The notes beneath the pieces were generated by a model. That model saw only the letters and a list, made by a program, of their open reading frames with translations. It had not been told where the DNA came from and searched no databases. From Chitinophaga parva (GTDB lineage: Bacteria > Bacteroidota > Bacteroidia > Chitinophagales > Chitinophagaceae): a stretch of DNA of 64,000 bases. The stretch is from contig NZ_QCYK01000004.1 of assembly GCF_003071345.1 (NCBI RefSeq), positions 124,001-188,000 on the forward strand, in the 5' to 3' direction. The position numbers and the translations under genes were made by a program. This document shows, piece after piece, positions 42,418 to 51,704 of the stretch. Position 1 is the first letter of the stretch; every line of letters begins with the position of its first letter.

Positions 42418-44374
42418 TTATCAAATACAGTACATATCACAGTTCCAGGATACCGGAATGCCGGCCAAAAACTGGCGAGTGGAGCTATTGTTGAAGAATG
42501 GTCAGTTCAATGATGCGCCATATCAGCTTGTTGCCGGGGCAACACCCTTGAAGATTTCATCAAAGAACGACCAGGAGGACAAGTTCTCGCCCATTGCTTC
42601 CAGCACGGCCACGTTTGTGTACAAATACATTGACGACGGCCGCTGCCCGGCTCCGGAGATCTTTACGGACGTAGAAAACGACACATGGTTAATGAACGTG
42701 TATGTGGATGGGGTTATTTTCTGGCAGGGCATGGTAAAGCCAGACAATAACAACTGGCCATGGAATGCACCATCTGCGTACGATGTGAATATTGGCGCTA
42801 CTGACTATATCTCCCAGATGAAAACTACCATGATTGATCTGAACAAGGATGGTAAGTTTTTTTACGGCCAGATCAGTAATGCCGAGTTCATTGCCAGGAC
42901 CATTTTCCACGTCATCCCGTATGGCACCGTTAAAGTAAGGGTGCAGACAACGGCCATTCCTGGTGCAATAGGGGCCGGAAATTTCCTCAGTGACGTTTAC
43001 CACCATGATGACGCTTGGTATGATTTCACTGAGGGTCCGCTATTCGTGTACGACTGCCTGACAACCTGGTTAAAGGACAACAGAATGCGGTTGCTTTATT
43101 CTGACGGTGCTTTTTGGATACAGAGCATTCCGGATTTGTACAATCCTCCTGCAACATGCCTGGATATAAGTAGTGATACATTGGCTGTCTATGTGGTTCC
43201 ATACGATCACATGTTACCAGTATTGCCCGGTGAGATATTGTACTGCGAGAACTCTGCAGATATGTCGCTGAATGCGCCTATAAAGCAGCAGAATAGTGTT
43301 TACAAATACAAAGCAATCAACCAGCTTGTAAACTTCAACTGGGCTGATTTTGATGGCACTGTATACCCAGGGTGGACTGAGGCTGGGCCTCTCGGATCGC
43401 TTGTCCTGTCCAAGGTAGGTGACGGTACCGCAGAAAGTCCGTACAGAAACCACATGGAGCAGAACGGGTCGCCATCACCGGGGGGCGGAGAGATCCGGCA
43501 GAACCTACCAGCAGGGCCTATAACCAGCGGCGGCGGTATTTATTCCGCAGGCTGGCGCCTTCAGTTTACATTGAAAGCATATGCCTACTACACGAAGGGA
43601 GTAGTCATTTCAGTGGGCATAGGCAGCGATGATAGCGGAAGTGCCAGGTATCTGCAGTCGGATGGCACATGGTTGCAGCTGGGAGACATCCCTCCCGGAC
43701 AAGAATCTATGATCCAGATGACATTTACGCCATCATCTCAACCTGGTTTTGTAACCGCAGACATTACCAGTTTGCCGCTTCCTCCGTCCAATAGCAAGTA
43801 CTGGGTAGCCGTTCATATTTCTGGTCCACTCCCCGCAGATGCTGATCCGCTGAATCCAATACCGCCGGGTACTGCTTATTTCAACGAGATCTATCCAATT
43901 TCAATATCTGTGCTGCGTACCATGAATATCCAGACCGATGTAAAGGCGGTAAACAGGGCGAATTATACAAACAAGCCGGATGACCTGGACTTGTTCTTCC
44001 TGGATCTTCAGGACGGGTATCTGAGCAACACTGTCTTTTACAAAGACGCAGGCAGCTTCTTACCTCTTCCCAAAGACAACTGGACTGACAGCCGGGCCGG
44101 ATCTGCGTTTTCTCTGCAGAGAGGACTGCACAATTCATTGATCGGTGAATATGCGAAGCCCACATACAAAGTTGATGGCACATTCCTATCCTCTACGCTG
44201 CGATTTCATCAGGTAGTCATCCTGGCTGATAAAGGCAACAGACCTGCCGCGATTTTGCATGATGACTATGACGTCAAGCAGCGAAAGCATTCCGTTACCC
44301 TGTCTGAGTTGATCGGGACATACCCGGAAATAGATTATACCGAAGTGGCCAAGCCAAAAGACAGTAATAGCTGA
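42410..44374 (+). CDS. Distal tail / baseplate hub protein
   Basis: 654 aa. The N-terminal domain (WRVELLLKNG, TATFVYKYIDDGRCPAPEIF, YVDGVIFWQGMVKPDN) is strand-rich, and a central domain (about 280-500) resembles a carbohydrate-binding or fibre-like beta-sandwich. No catalytic motif was seen. The place directly after the tape measure is that of Dit/Tal-type tail-tip proteins; exact class uncertain. It overlaps the tape measure stop by 8 bp. Confidence 0.68.
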   Translation: MANYQIQYISQFQDTGMPAKNWRVELLLKNGQFNDAPYQLVAGATPLKISSKNDQEDKFSPIASSTATFVYKYIDDGRCPAPEIFTDVENDTWLMNVYVDGVIFWQGMVKPDNNNWPWNAPSAYDVNIGATDYISQMKTTMIDLNKDGKFFYGQISNAEFIARTIFHVIPYGTVKVRVQTTAIPGAIGAGNFLSDVYHHDDAWYDFTEGPLFVYDCLTTWLKDNRMRLLYSDGAFWIQSIPDLYNPPATCLDISSDTLAVYVVPYDHMLPVLPGEILYCENSADMSLNAPIKQQNSVYKYKAINQLVNFNWADFDGTVYPGWTEAGPLGSLVLSKVGDGTAESPYRNHMEQNGSPSPGGGEIRQNLPAGPITSGGGIYSAGWRLQFTLKAYAYYTKGVVISVGIGSDDSGSARYLQSDGTWLQLGDIPPGQESMIQMTFTPSSQPGFVTADITSLPLPPSNSKYWVAVHISGPLPADADPLNPIPPGTAYFNEIYPISISVLRTMNIQTDVKAVNRANYTNKPDDLDLFFLDLQDGYLSNTVFYKDAGSFLPLPKDNWTDSRAGSAFSLQRGLHNSLIGEYAKPTYKVDGTFLSSTLRFHQVVILADKGNRPAAILHDDYDVKQRKHSVTLSELIGTYPEIDYTEVAKPKDSNS

Positions 44375-45123
44375 TGGGACAGAAGATCAAAGGAAAAGAT
44401 ATGGTATTCAGGGCTACGCCCCCCGGGGGAACGGAGGAAGTATTCTGCAGTTGTACCAATAATGTACTGGACATTGTGCGCGACACGGTAGAAACCACTC
44501 CACCTACCACCAACTGGAAAGATTTCGAGCCGGCAGCCATCTCCTTTACAGTTACCGGCGATGCCATTGGGGCCTTTGACAGTAAAGGGAACATGTATTC
44601 TCTGGGCGGATGGCTTGTTAATGGGCTCAAAGTTGATTTCCGCCTGGCCGCTGGCGGTTTGATGTATAGCGGTAAAATACTGATCACAAACGTAAACATC
44701 ACCGCTGCGCATAAAGATCTGGTAAAATACACTTTTACAGCTATTGGCTGCGGCCAGCTAGCAACTAATACCGCATCTCAATCATACAGTGTATATCTGG
44801 CCAACCCAGTGGGCAAACGCCTGGCAGGCTGCCCCAATCCGTACCCGGTAGGACTGCTCTGGTATGATAATACTTTCATTGGACTGGCCAATGATGCAGA
44901 AGATGTTATTGAGCAATTCAACGCCTATATAGAAAACAATGGGCAATACATTCTGACCGGCACTTCCGGCGGATGCGATTTCACAATGCAAATTCCTTGG
45001 GACAGTGATGACCGTCCCCAGTTTATACCGGCGGTACCAGGAAATGCATTTGGTATTGGCACTGCAGTACCTGGCCAGGTAATAGGAATTGATAATTCTG
45101 GAAACGTAATAATCGGACCGTAA
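44374..45123 (+). CDS. Tail-tip protein with tail-tube-like domain
   Basis: 249 aa. IKGKDMVFRATPPGGTEEVFC, NWKDFEPAAISFTVTGDAIG and KVDFRLAAGGLMYSGKILITN resemble the tail tube fold of phages that carry a second tube-like protein. Residues 150-249 are Gly/Pro-rich and likely bind the next fibre protein. The stop overlaps the next start (TAATG). Role in the baseplate is inferred. Confidence 0.62.
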   Translation: MGQKIKGKDMVFRATPPGGTEEVFCSCTNNVLDIVRDTVETTPPTTNWKDFEPAAISFTVTGDAIGAFDSKGNMYSLGGWLVNGLKVDFRLAAGGLMYSGKILITNVNITAAHKDLVKYTFTAIGCGQLATNTASQSYSVYLANPVGKRLAGCPNPYPVGLLWYDNTFIGLANDAEDVIEQFNAYIENNGQYILTGTSGGCDFTMQIPWDSDDRPQFIPAVPGNAFGIGTAVPGQVIGIDNSGNVIIGP

Positions 45124-46430
45124 TGCAAGAGAACGTCGATTTAGTAAACATAATAAAGATCAATGAGCTACCCCCATCTCCTGGGACGCAGCTCAATTGG
45201 TTGGGCGTTGTGGCCAGGCCGGACACCGGGCAGGCTTATCGCGACACATGGGAACAGCTGGCTAGCGTAATAGCCAACGAGATCGGCTCAGTTACTACAC
45301 CGATTGAGCGCTTTTACCTGGTTGGAGGCACAGGAGAGTTCGACCCGGCAGACGGTGATACGTTTGTTTCGGACCCGAATCTTGATGGGCTGGACTACGA
45401 CCTGATGAAATGGGGGGTAGGGGACATCCGCAAAGGGACAGACTGGCAAAATGATGTTGAAGGCGGAGGATTTACCATTTTGGGATCACCAATGAGCTTT
45501 GGAGAGATGTACGTGGCCAGGCCCCGGCCGAAAGTCAGTAACATCTTGTCTTCCACTGATGCGGTGGCCCGGTTTACTGCCGGGATAAAGACAGTTCAGG
45601 CTTCCGGCACCATGCTGACGGCAGACTTCCGCAAACTAATAATCCTCGCCAGCACTACCACCACGATGACGTACACCATTAAGGCGGCCAGTGTTTACCC
45701 GGCAAACGTTCTGCTACGCATCATGACTGGTACCGGTGCACAGAAGCAATCCACCATTCTTATCGAGGGCGGTGCTTCTTTCAATTGGGGAGGCGATAGC
45801 ATAACAGCTTTGTACCTCGGACAGAAACATACACTGGACCTGATCAGCGATGGTACCCAGTGGTACGTAATGGATAAAACGCCAGAGCGCGCCTTTGGAA
45901 CCCCCAGATTGGGCCCAATGGCTGACATTAACGAGCTACCCGCAGACGGCGGCCAGTATCTGCGGATAGATTATCCCGACGCCTGGGCTAAAATTCAAGC
46001 ATTGGCGGCCGCCAGCCCTGGAGCTGTAAAAAGCAACAGTGAATGGGATGCCAACCCTACCTATTTCGGTTCTGGGAACGGCACTACTACATTTCGCATG
46101 CCCAGGTGGTACGCGATGCAATTCCGTGCACTTGATCCCTCAGGAAGCATTGATACAGACCGCGCAACAGCAGTTCCCAGCCAATCTAATATGCCGGGCA
46201 GCTACCAGGCAGATTTGGTCGGCCCTCTTACCATCAAATATAACATGGCGGAGAAACGTAACGATACCGACGGGAATGGCGCCGAAGAAAATAAAGGCGG
46301 TAAGGGTCCGGGTTGGACGCTTGCTGCGTCTGTGCTGCAGAATAATGGCACGGCTGCAATTACCGCCGGATCTGGTGTAGAAACCAGACCAAAGAATGTT
46401 GGATTATTTGTATATGTAACACTTATATAA
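45123..46430 (+). CDS. Tail fibre/collar-type receptor-binding protein
   Basis: 435 aa. A short N-terminal attachment part, a beta-rich shaft (about 150-270), and a C-terminal collar-like domain: GPMADINELPADGGQYLRID, FGSGNGTTTFRMPRW, FRALDPSGSIDTDR and GSGVETRPKNVGLFVYVTLI. The final 'E-RP-N---Y' block is typical of phage tail collar and fibre tips. Receptor unknown. Confidence 0.75.
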   Translation: MQENVDLVNIIKINELPPSPGTQLNWLGVVARPDTGQAYRDTWEQLASVIANEIGSVTTPIERFYLVGGTGEFDPADGDTFVSDPNLDGLDYDLMKWGVGDIRKGTDWQNDVEGGGFTILGSPMSFGEMYVARPRPKVSNILSSTDAVARFTAGIKTVQASGTMLTADFRKLIILASTTTTMTYTIKAASVYPANVLLRIMTGTGAQKQSTILIEGGASFNWGGDSITALYLGQKHTLDLISDGTQWYVMDKTPERAFGTPRLGPMADINELPADGGQYLRIDYPDAWAKIQALAAASPGAVKSNSEWDANPTYFGSGNGTTTFRMPRWYAMQFRALDPSGSIDTDRATAVPSQSNMPGSYQADLVGPLTIKYNMAEKRNDTDGNGAEENKGGKGPGWTLAASVLQNNGTAAITAGSGVETRPKNVGLFVYVTLI

Positions 46431-46432
46431 AA

Positions 46433-48952
46433 ATGGAAGTTACCTACGGTAAGGGGGATATTTTAAAAGTGAATGGACAGTTGATGCTGCCATTGTTGGA
46501 CGATGTTGTAACGGCACCATCTGACGATAACGCCGTTGGCGTATATGAGGGATTGCTTTATCTATGGGATGCCGACACCAGCACGTGGAAGCCAGCTGGC
46601 GATAAAACACCAGATTATGTGAACGCAATCACACGGGCCGAGATCAATGCATGGAACAGCAAACTTTCTCCATACAGCAGTCCTGCATACTATTTCCAGA
46701 CTTACCTATATACACTGAGTAGCGAACAGCCGGCAGCCGTTACCAAAGATATGACAGTTACCATCTATGGTGATGAGGGCAGCACATCCATAGCTGTATC
46801 TGGGGCGAATGTTGCAAGTTTTGCCGGTGGTCCTTATCCGGTTGTTATTTATGACGGCACTACATACCAGACATATTACTTATTGGCGCTGAATACCACG
46901 GGGGATGCGATCTTGTCTACCCCGCTTAGAACTACTGTGGTCAATGGCGCCATGAAATCAATGTTTGACGGTGTGAATAGCCAGCACTTGACCGATTACG
47001 GTTATCGCGCACTGGCAGATGCGCTATTTTCAATGAAGGCATTTAGTGCCTTGAAAAATAATTCCGCCCTGGTGCGGCCTGAAATTAACCCGGCAACTAT
47101 TCCATTTACATTGACTGCGGGCACGCAAACTGCCGGTTTCGTGCCGGGAACACCTGATCTTGCCGCTCAGGCTACCATAATTGCCAACACGCAGAATGCT
47201 GCGCAGTTGGGATCTCATGCGTTTGGAATTATACAAGGTGGTGTTGGCAGGGGTATTACCTGGACAGTTCCTTTAGGCGCCAAATCCGGATACTTCGAGA
47301 CGTATGTTGGCATGATAAAGAAGGCGTATAACGCTGGCGCCTCATTTACCACAGGAGATGCCGTTATCCAGGTTACCGTAGATGGTGTGCTGGTGTATAA
47401 CGAGACCTTATCAGGTATTATTGAGGCGGCTCCCAGCTCTTCTTTATCGGATCAGGCAAATTATCCAGGAAAGATGATCAGGGTCCCTTTTGCGAATGCC
47501 AACTCTCTCACCTTCTCTTATACCACAGGAACAAATAATCCTACCGCGTTGGCTGTAAACCGCACTGGCATTTATATCACGGCGACAGATCCTGAGCAGC
47601 CAGTATTTTCAAATACTGATGTTATTGCCTTTTTCGGAAATTCCTGGACGCAATATCAGGACGGACACCAAGATTGGTCCACCCGTTTTAAAACTCTTTT
47701 TGGAAATGCCGGTGGGGATACCAGTAAAGTATTCAATTGGGGCCGCTCTGGAATGACTAGCGTGTGGGGTAAATACTGGTTGGATTCCCTGGTAACCGCC
47801 GCGTTGATTAAACCTACTGTCATTGTCCTGGAGTTCTTTACCAACGATAACAACTCCATACCATACGTAGGCGATCCGAGCCACACCGAATGGAATTTCA
47901 GCAGTACTGATCCTTATGCCACTGGTACTGATGTAGATGGCAAAACCTCAGCTGCGGGGTGGCTATCCAACATCATATGGATGGTCAACTACTGCTTACA
48001 GCGTGGTATTCAACCAGTAATTGCCATGCCGGCACATACGGCTAGCCTTGCGCAGACCCAAACCTGTTTTGATAATCTCCTATCACTGATCGCTACCGAC
48101 CATTACTACGACGTAAAAGCCTTTTCCGGTGATACCGCCCAGGTGGATACATTCACGGCACGTGTTATCACAGGTACGGAAAGCGTGACCACGCCGCAGG
48201 TAAATGTATCCGGCAAGATTGTAGGGGGCACTCCTACCGTGGGAGGCTCTGCCATCATTGAGACCCAGGAAACAAATAGCGGTACCGCAAAAGGTGTGAT
48301 ATTTCGTCCGGATAGTTTCCGACAGTTTACAGGATCAGCAGGGCACATATTAACCGCACAGAATGGCACTGGCACTGCCTACACTGATGTGTGGTGGGTT
48401 GATAATGCCGCAAATACCCATATGCGCGGTCTTTGGTTGACTGAGGGCATTCGTGGCGGCATCAAGTCAAAAAATGCAGCTTTTACGTTTGACGAAACGT
48501 ATTTCGCGGTTTACTGCAACATCGGAACCAATACCAGTCTTCCACTTGGTAAAGCATCTGACTACCCAGGCAAGATGTATTATATCAAAAATGTTGGCAC
48601 AGGTAACTTCTCATTGTTTATTACACCAAATGGGAGTGATACAATAAACGGAAAGCCAACTATCTGCATTCCCAGCTATGGGGATTGTGTTGCCATCATG
48701 AGTGATGGAGTAAGCAACTGGATTGTACTCTCTATTACTACTCGGCCGTACGAAATGGTGATACCTGCGGGCGAAGATGGGACGCAAACGCACGCCAGCG
48801 ACGCCCTGCAGGGAACATTCTGGTTAGAGCGGCGAGGTGCGGGGTCGTTGCGTAGCTCTGAATGGGCACAGTCTGCTGGTGGCGGATTTACTTTAACCAC
48901 TTCCGGCGATGTACTGCATGCCGGTGAAGTGTTCTTTGCTCACTTTTACTAA
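46433..48952 (+). CDS. Tail fibre with SGNH-type esterase domain
   Basis: 839 aa. A fibre-like N-terminal part (about 1-390) has a DNSPAxE-type start replaced by a strand-rich KGDILKVNGQLMLP. The SGNH hydrolase domain (about 395-570) has FFGNSWTQ (Ser404, block I), FNWGRSGM (block II) and VLEFFTNDNN (Asn471, block III). A C-terminal beta domain ends with a short fibre tip. Such domains deacetylate cell-surface sugars in other tail proteins; here the substrate is unknown. The catalytic His is not certain (candidate in TDHYYD). Confidence 0.72.
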   Translation: MEVTYGKGDILKVNGQLMLPLLDDVVTAPSDDNAVGVYEGLLYLWDADTSTWKPAGDKTPDYVNAITRAEINAWNSKLSPYSSPAYYFQTYLYTLSSEQPAAVTKDMTVTIYGDEGSTSIAVSGANVASFAGGPYPVVIYDGTTYQTYYLLALNTTGDAILSTPLRTTVVNGAMKSMFDGVNSQHLTDYGYRALADALFSMKAFSALKNNSALVRPEINPATIPFTLTAGTQTAGFVPGTPDLAAQATIIANTQNAAQLGSHAFGIIQGGVGRGITWTVPLGAKSGYFETYVGMIKKAYNAGASFTTGDAVIQVTVDGVLVYNETLSGIIEAAPSSSLSDQANYPGKMIRVPFANANSLTFSYTTGTNNPTALAVNRTGIYITATDPEQPVFSNTDVIAFFGNSWTQYQDGHQDWSTRFKTLFGNAGGDTSKVFNWGRSGMTSVWGKYWLDSLVTAALIKPTVIVLEFFTNDNNSIPYVGDPSHTEWNFSSTDPYATGTDVDGKTSAAGWLSNIIWMVNYCLQRGIQPVIAMPAHTASLAQTQTCFDNLLSLIATDHYYDVKAFSGDTAQVDTFTARVITGTESVTTPQVNVSGKIVGGTPTVGGSAIIETQETNSGTAKGVIFRPDSFRQFTGSAGHILTAQNGTGTAYTDVWWVDNAANTHMRGLWLTEGIRGGIKSKNAAFTFDETYFAVYCNIGTNTSLPLGKASDYPGKMYYIKNVGTGNFSLFITPNGSDTINGKPTICIPSYGDCVAIMSDGVSNWIVLSITTRPYEMVIPAGEDGTQTHASDALQGTFWLERRGAGSLRSSEWAQSAGGGFTLTTSGDVLHAGEVFFAHFY

Positions 48953-48962
48953 ACCAACTGTA

Positions 48963-50432
48963 ATGAGGAAATTAATATTTTTCGCTTCTTTTCTTTTCTG
49001 CTTTGTATCTGCGCATGCGCAGTTTACCTACCATGTTTATGTACCTCAATGGTACGATAAGGTACGGGTTGATTCACTTTTTTGGCTCAACTCCCGGGAT
49101 ACTTTGAAATATCCGGCCGCTACATATCCTGGTTCGCTCGTATTCAGGCAACAGACTGCAGACACTGCATTTTATTTTTCCAACGGCAGATTATTTCAAA
49201 AGATCCCTGCTATTAGTCAGGTGATACAGAACAGCCAGTTCAAAGCGTCCGGCTTCCCTGTATTCAATGTTGACAAAGGGGCTATCAACCAGGTAGATTC
49301 AGGTACTAGTGCTACACAGTTCGCCATTAGCATGACGCAGCCATTTAAAGTACAAGGTGGCAAGGGGTTATCTACTACTTACAATGCTGGGACAAGCGCG
49401 CAAGCTGGATCGGCCGGTACTATTCAGATATATGGCGGCGCGGGTGGTGATCAATTTGGGACAGCAATTACATCTGGTGGTGGTGGTGTAGGCGGAAATT
49501 TAGATTTTACTGCCGGTGCTGGCGGCCTTTCAATGGGGAATGGTACGTATGCTGGAACAGGGGGCAATGTAACGCTCCAGGGAGGGAATGCTGGCGCTAC
49601 AACCACAAGTTCAAATCCTGGCACACCTGGCTACGTTAAGGTAGCTGGCGGCAGCCAACCTGCCGGCTCAAAAGGTGATGGGGGTGACATTTTCATAATC
49701 CCTGGTGCCAAAGGTACTGGCAGGGATGGAGATGTAATGCTAGGCACTTCGCCATCTGGTCCGCTGGTCCGCGGCCGCACATTAGTGAGTTATCCACAAG
49801 GCACAGTAATTTCTCGCACACAACGTTTCCAAGTTAACGGCTCGTCTTACTTCGCTGATTCGGTGATCACCAGCACCTCCTTGGTAGGCGCAACCCTAAC
49901 CGTTACTACCGGCGGAGCAAGTGGTAAGGTGTTGACTTCTGATGGCGTGGGTAACGCAAGCTGGCAATCCCCGTCGTCAACGCCCGGAGCACTGAAAGAT
50001 TTCTATACTACTATAGGGAATACTTCCGCTACGGCAAACACTTTCTCTGCTCTTTATCAGTACACCATTCCAGCTAACACACTCGTCACTGATGGGGATA
50101 AAATCAGAGCCACATATGGTGGTATTTATGCATCAAATGCCAATAACAAAACCCTTGAAATAGTAGTGAACGGCAATGCCGCTGTTGTCGGAAGTACGCC
50201 AGCCAATGGCGGCGCCTGGGATGGACAGGTGCTCTTTATTCGTACCAGCTCAACAACCGGTCGGTTAATCTTCACAGTCAACGGTTACTCATCCACCGGC
50301 TCCCAGTTGGACATTACCGGCCTGAATTACACTACTACCATCACTTTCGACCTATGGGGCGCTGGTGGCGGAGCTACAAACGATGTTGTTGCTAAGCTGG
50401 GAACTATCACTAAGATTAGCGCAGCGCCGTGA
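48963..50432 (+). CDS. Gly-rich fibre-like protein with signal peptide
   Basis: 489 aa from Met at 48963. MRKLIFFASFLFCFVSAHA is a signal peptide cut before Gln. The middle (about 130-290) is Gly-rich with irregular collagen- or solenoid-like runs (GGAGGDQFGTAIT, SGGGGVGGNLDF). The C-terminal domain (about 350-489) is a beta-sandwich with TNF/C1q-like look (TIPANTLVTDGDKIRATYG). Late-operon place and shape suggest a fibre, but the export signal argues for secretion. Starting instead at 48909 would hide the signal inside. Confidence 0.65.
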   Translation: MRKLIFFASFLFCFVSAHAQFTYHVYVPQWYDKVRVDSLFWLNSRDTLKYPAATYPGSLVFRQQTADTAFYFSNGRLFQKIPAISQVIQNSQFKASGFPVFNVDKGAINQVDSGTSATQFAISMTQPFKVQGGKGLSTTYNAGTSAQAGSAGTIQIYGGAGGDQFGTAITSGGGGVGGNLDFTAGAGGLSMGNGTYAGTGGNVTLQGGNAGATTTSSNPGTPGYVKVAGGSQPAGSKGDGGDIFIIPGAKGTGRDGDVMLGTSPSGPLVRGRTLVSYPQGTVISRTQRFQVNGSSYFADSVITSTSLVGATLTVTTGGASGKVLTSDGVGNASWQSPSSTPGALKDFYTTIGNTSATANTFSALYQYTIPANTLVTDGDKIRATYGGIYASNANNKTLEIVVNGNAAVVGSTPANGGAWDGQVLFIRTSSTTGRLIFTVNGYSSTGSQLDITGLNYTTTITFDLWGAGGGATNDVVAKLGTITKISAAP

Positions 50433-50471
50433 TACAGATTAAATGTTAAATACCTATCTAAACTAACAACA

Positions 50472-50753
50472 ATGGACGATCACTTTTTACCAACGTACAA
50501 GATAATTACCTGGACAACGGCTGCTGTTTTACTCTACATCTTTTGCATTACGTTCATTCCTATTCCAAAGGATAACGTCCGTTTTGCTGATACCGCTGAA
50601 GGTTTTTTGCTGGGCTCTGTTGTAGGGGCTGGATTTGCCTGGCTTGTGGGTGGTACACCCGGGGCAAAGAAAGGATCTCCCGCAGGGTCTACGGCAACCG
50701 ATTTGAACGCAACACAAACAGAAAAGGAAGATGGGAACAGTCAAGTGGGATAG
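50472..50753 (+). CDS. Holin candidate (two membrane helices)
   Basis: 93 aa with helices near 11-31 (TWTTAAVLLYIFCITFIPI) and 45-61 (FLLGSVVGAGFAWLVGG), then a polar tail. Size, helices and place before the lysis genes fit a holin, which opens the inner membrane for the endolysin. Holin sequences are not conserved, so this is inference. Confidence 0.6.
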   Translation: MDDHFLPTYKIITWTTAAVLLYIFCITFIPIPKDNVRFADTAEGFLLGSVVGAGFAWLVGGTPGAKKGSPAGSTATDLNATQTEKEDGNSQVG

Positions 50754-51021
50754 CCTGCAATTCTCAGCGGCTGACGTGATCAAAATTGTTGTCAATGTTG
50801 TATTGGGTGCGGTTTTCATTATGATGATGAAGTCAGATGTCCGCAGCGTGGCAGAATCTATCGCCAACCTACAGATGGAAAACAAGGAGGATCGCGAAAA
50901 AAACAGAGCCTGGCAGGTAAAGATGGAAGCGGAATACGGTGAAATGAAAGTGAGAGTTGCACTCTTGGAGCAAAAAGTAACCGATTTGGAAGTAACCAGG
51001 GACCACACCGCAAAAAATTAA
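50731..51021 (+). CDS. Membrane protein with coiled coil (holin-associated, XhlA-like)
   Basis: 96 aa, one helix (about 17-34, IKIVVNVVLGAVFIMMM) and a long coiled coil (about 40-90, ESIANLQMENKEDREKNRAW). The pattern resembles haemolysin XhlA-like phage proteins. It overlaps the holin candidate by 23 bp. Either of the two may be the true holin. Confidence 0.6.
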   Translation: MGTVKWDSLQFSAADVIKIVVNVVLGAVFIMMMKSDVRSVAESIANLQMENKEDREKNRAWQVKMEAEYGEMKVRVALLEQKVTDLEVTRDHTAKN

Positions 51022-51026
51022 CATGT

Positions 51027-51356
51027 ATGGAACCCATCGTATTCAAACAGGGCGACAAAATAGTAAAGCACATTCAGGGCGTGGATGCTGCCGGCCAGCC
51101 ATTGAACTGGAGTGAAATGCAGTCCGTTACGGTTTCATTTGTAAACTATGCCGGGGTGCAGGTGGCTTTCTTTTCCGTAGAATCTGGGCTGACAATTAAT
51201 CCTGATGATAATTCTGACTTGCAACTTACGGTTGATGGTTCAGCCGGATTGCTACCAGGCTTTTACCGGTATGATGTTAAAATGATATTCTCTAACGGCA
51301 TCGTTAAACACTCTCCTACAGGCGATGTGCAGGTGCAACAATCCGCTACGATATGA
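51027..51356 (+). CDS. Hypothetical tail-region beta protein
   Basis: 109 aa, a single beta-sandwich: FKQGDKIVKHIQGVDAAGQP, TVSFVNYAGVQVAFFSVESG, LPGFYRYDVKMIFSNG. Layout resembles N-terminal domains of baseplate upper proteins. ATGA overlap with the collagen-like gene. Confidence 0.6.
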   Translation: MEPIVFKQGDKIVKHIQGVDAAGQPLNWSEMQSVTVSFVNYAGVQVAFFSVESGLTINPDDNSDLQLTVDGSAGLLPGFYRYDVKMIFSNGIVKHSPTGDVQVQQSATI

Positions 51357-51703
51357 GCGACGAATTAACGTTTACTGTTTCTGACGTGATACAGACAACT
51401 GGCGATGGCGCAGACGGCAATACCGTGCTGTATGGCGCTGGTGCACCTGATGTGGGCCTGGGAGTAGATGGTAACTTCTACATCGACACTTCTGCCCATT
51501 TCATTTATGGACCCAAGATCGCCGGCGCCTGGCCCGCTGGCACCAGCCTGATAGGGCCCCCAGGCGACCAGGGCGAACCAGGCACACCTGGTAATGATGG
51601 TAATGACGGCGCCCCCGGCCGGTCCATACAGGTATTTGAGCAGGCAGATGAACCAACCGGGGGCACTTATTACGCCGGCGACCTGTGGATTCAACCAGCA
51701 TGA
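51353..51703 (+). CDS. Collagen-like short fibre protein
   Basis: 116 aa. Gly-x-y triplets run at about 64-88 (GPPGDQGEPGTPGNDGNDG), after a strand-rich head and before a C-terminal domain DLWIQPA. It likely trimerises as a small fibre or hinge. It lies 1 bp before the hydrolase-fibre gene. Confidence 0.7.
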   Translation: MSDELTFTVSDVIQTTGDGADGNTVLYGAGAPDVGLGVDGNFYIDTSAHFIYGPKIAGAWPAGTSLIGPPGDQGEPGTPGNDGNDGAPGRSIQVFEQADEPTGGTYYAGDLWIQPA

Positions 51704-51704
51704 T

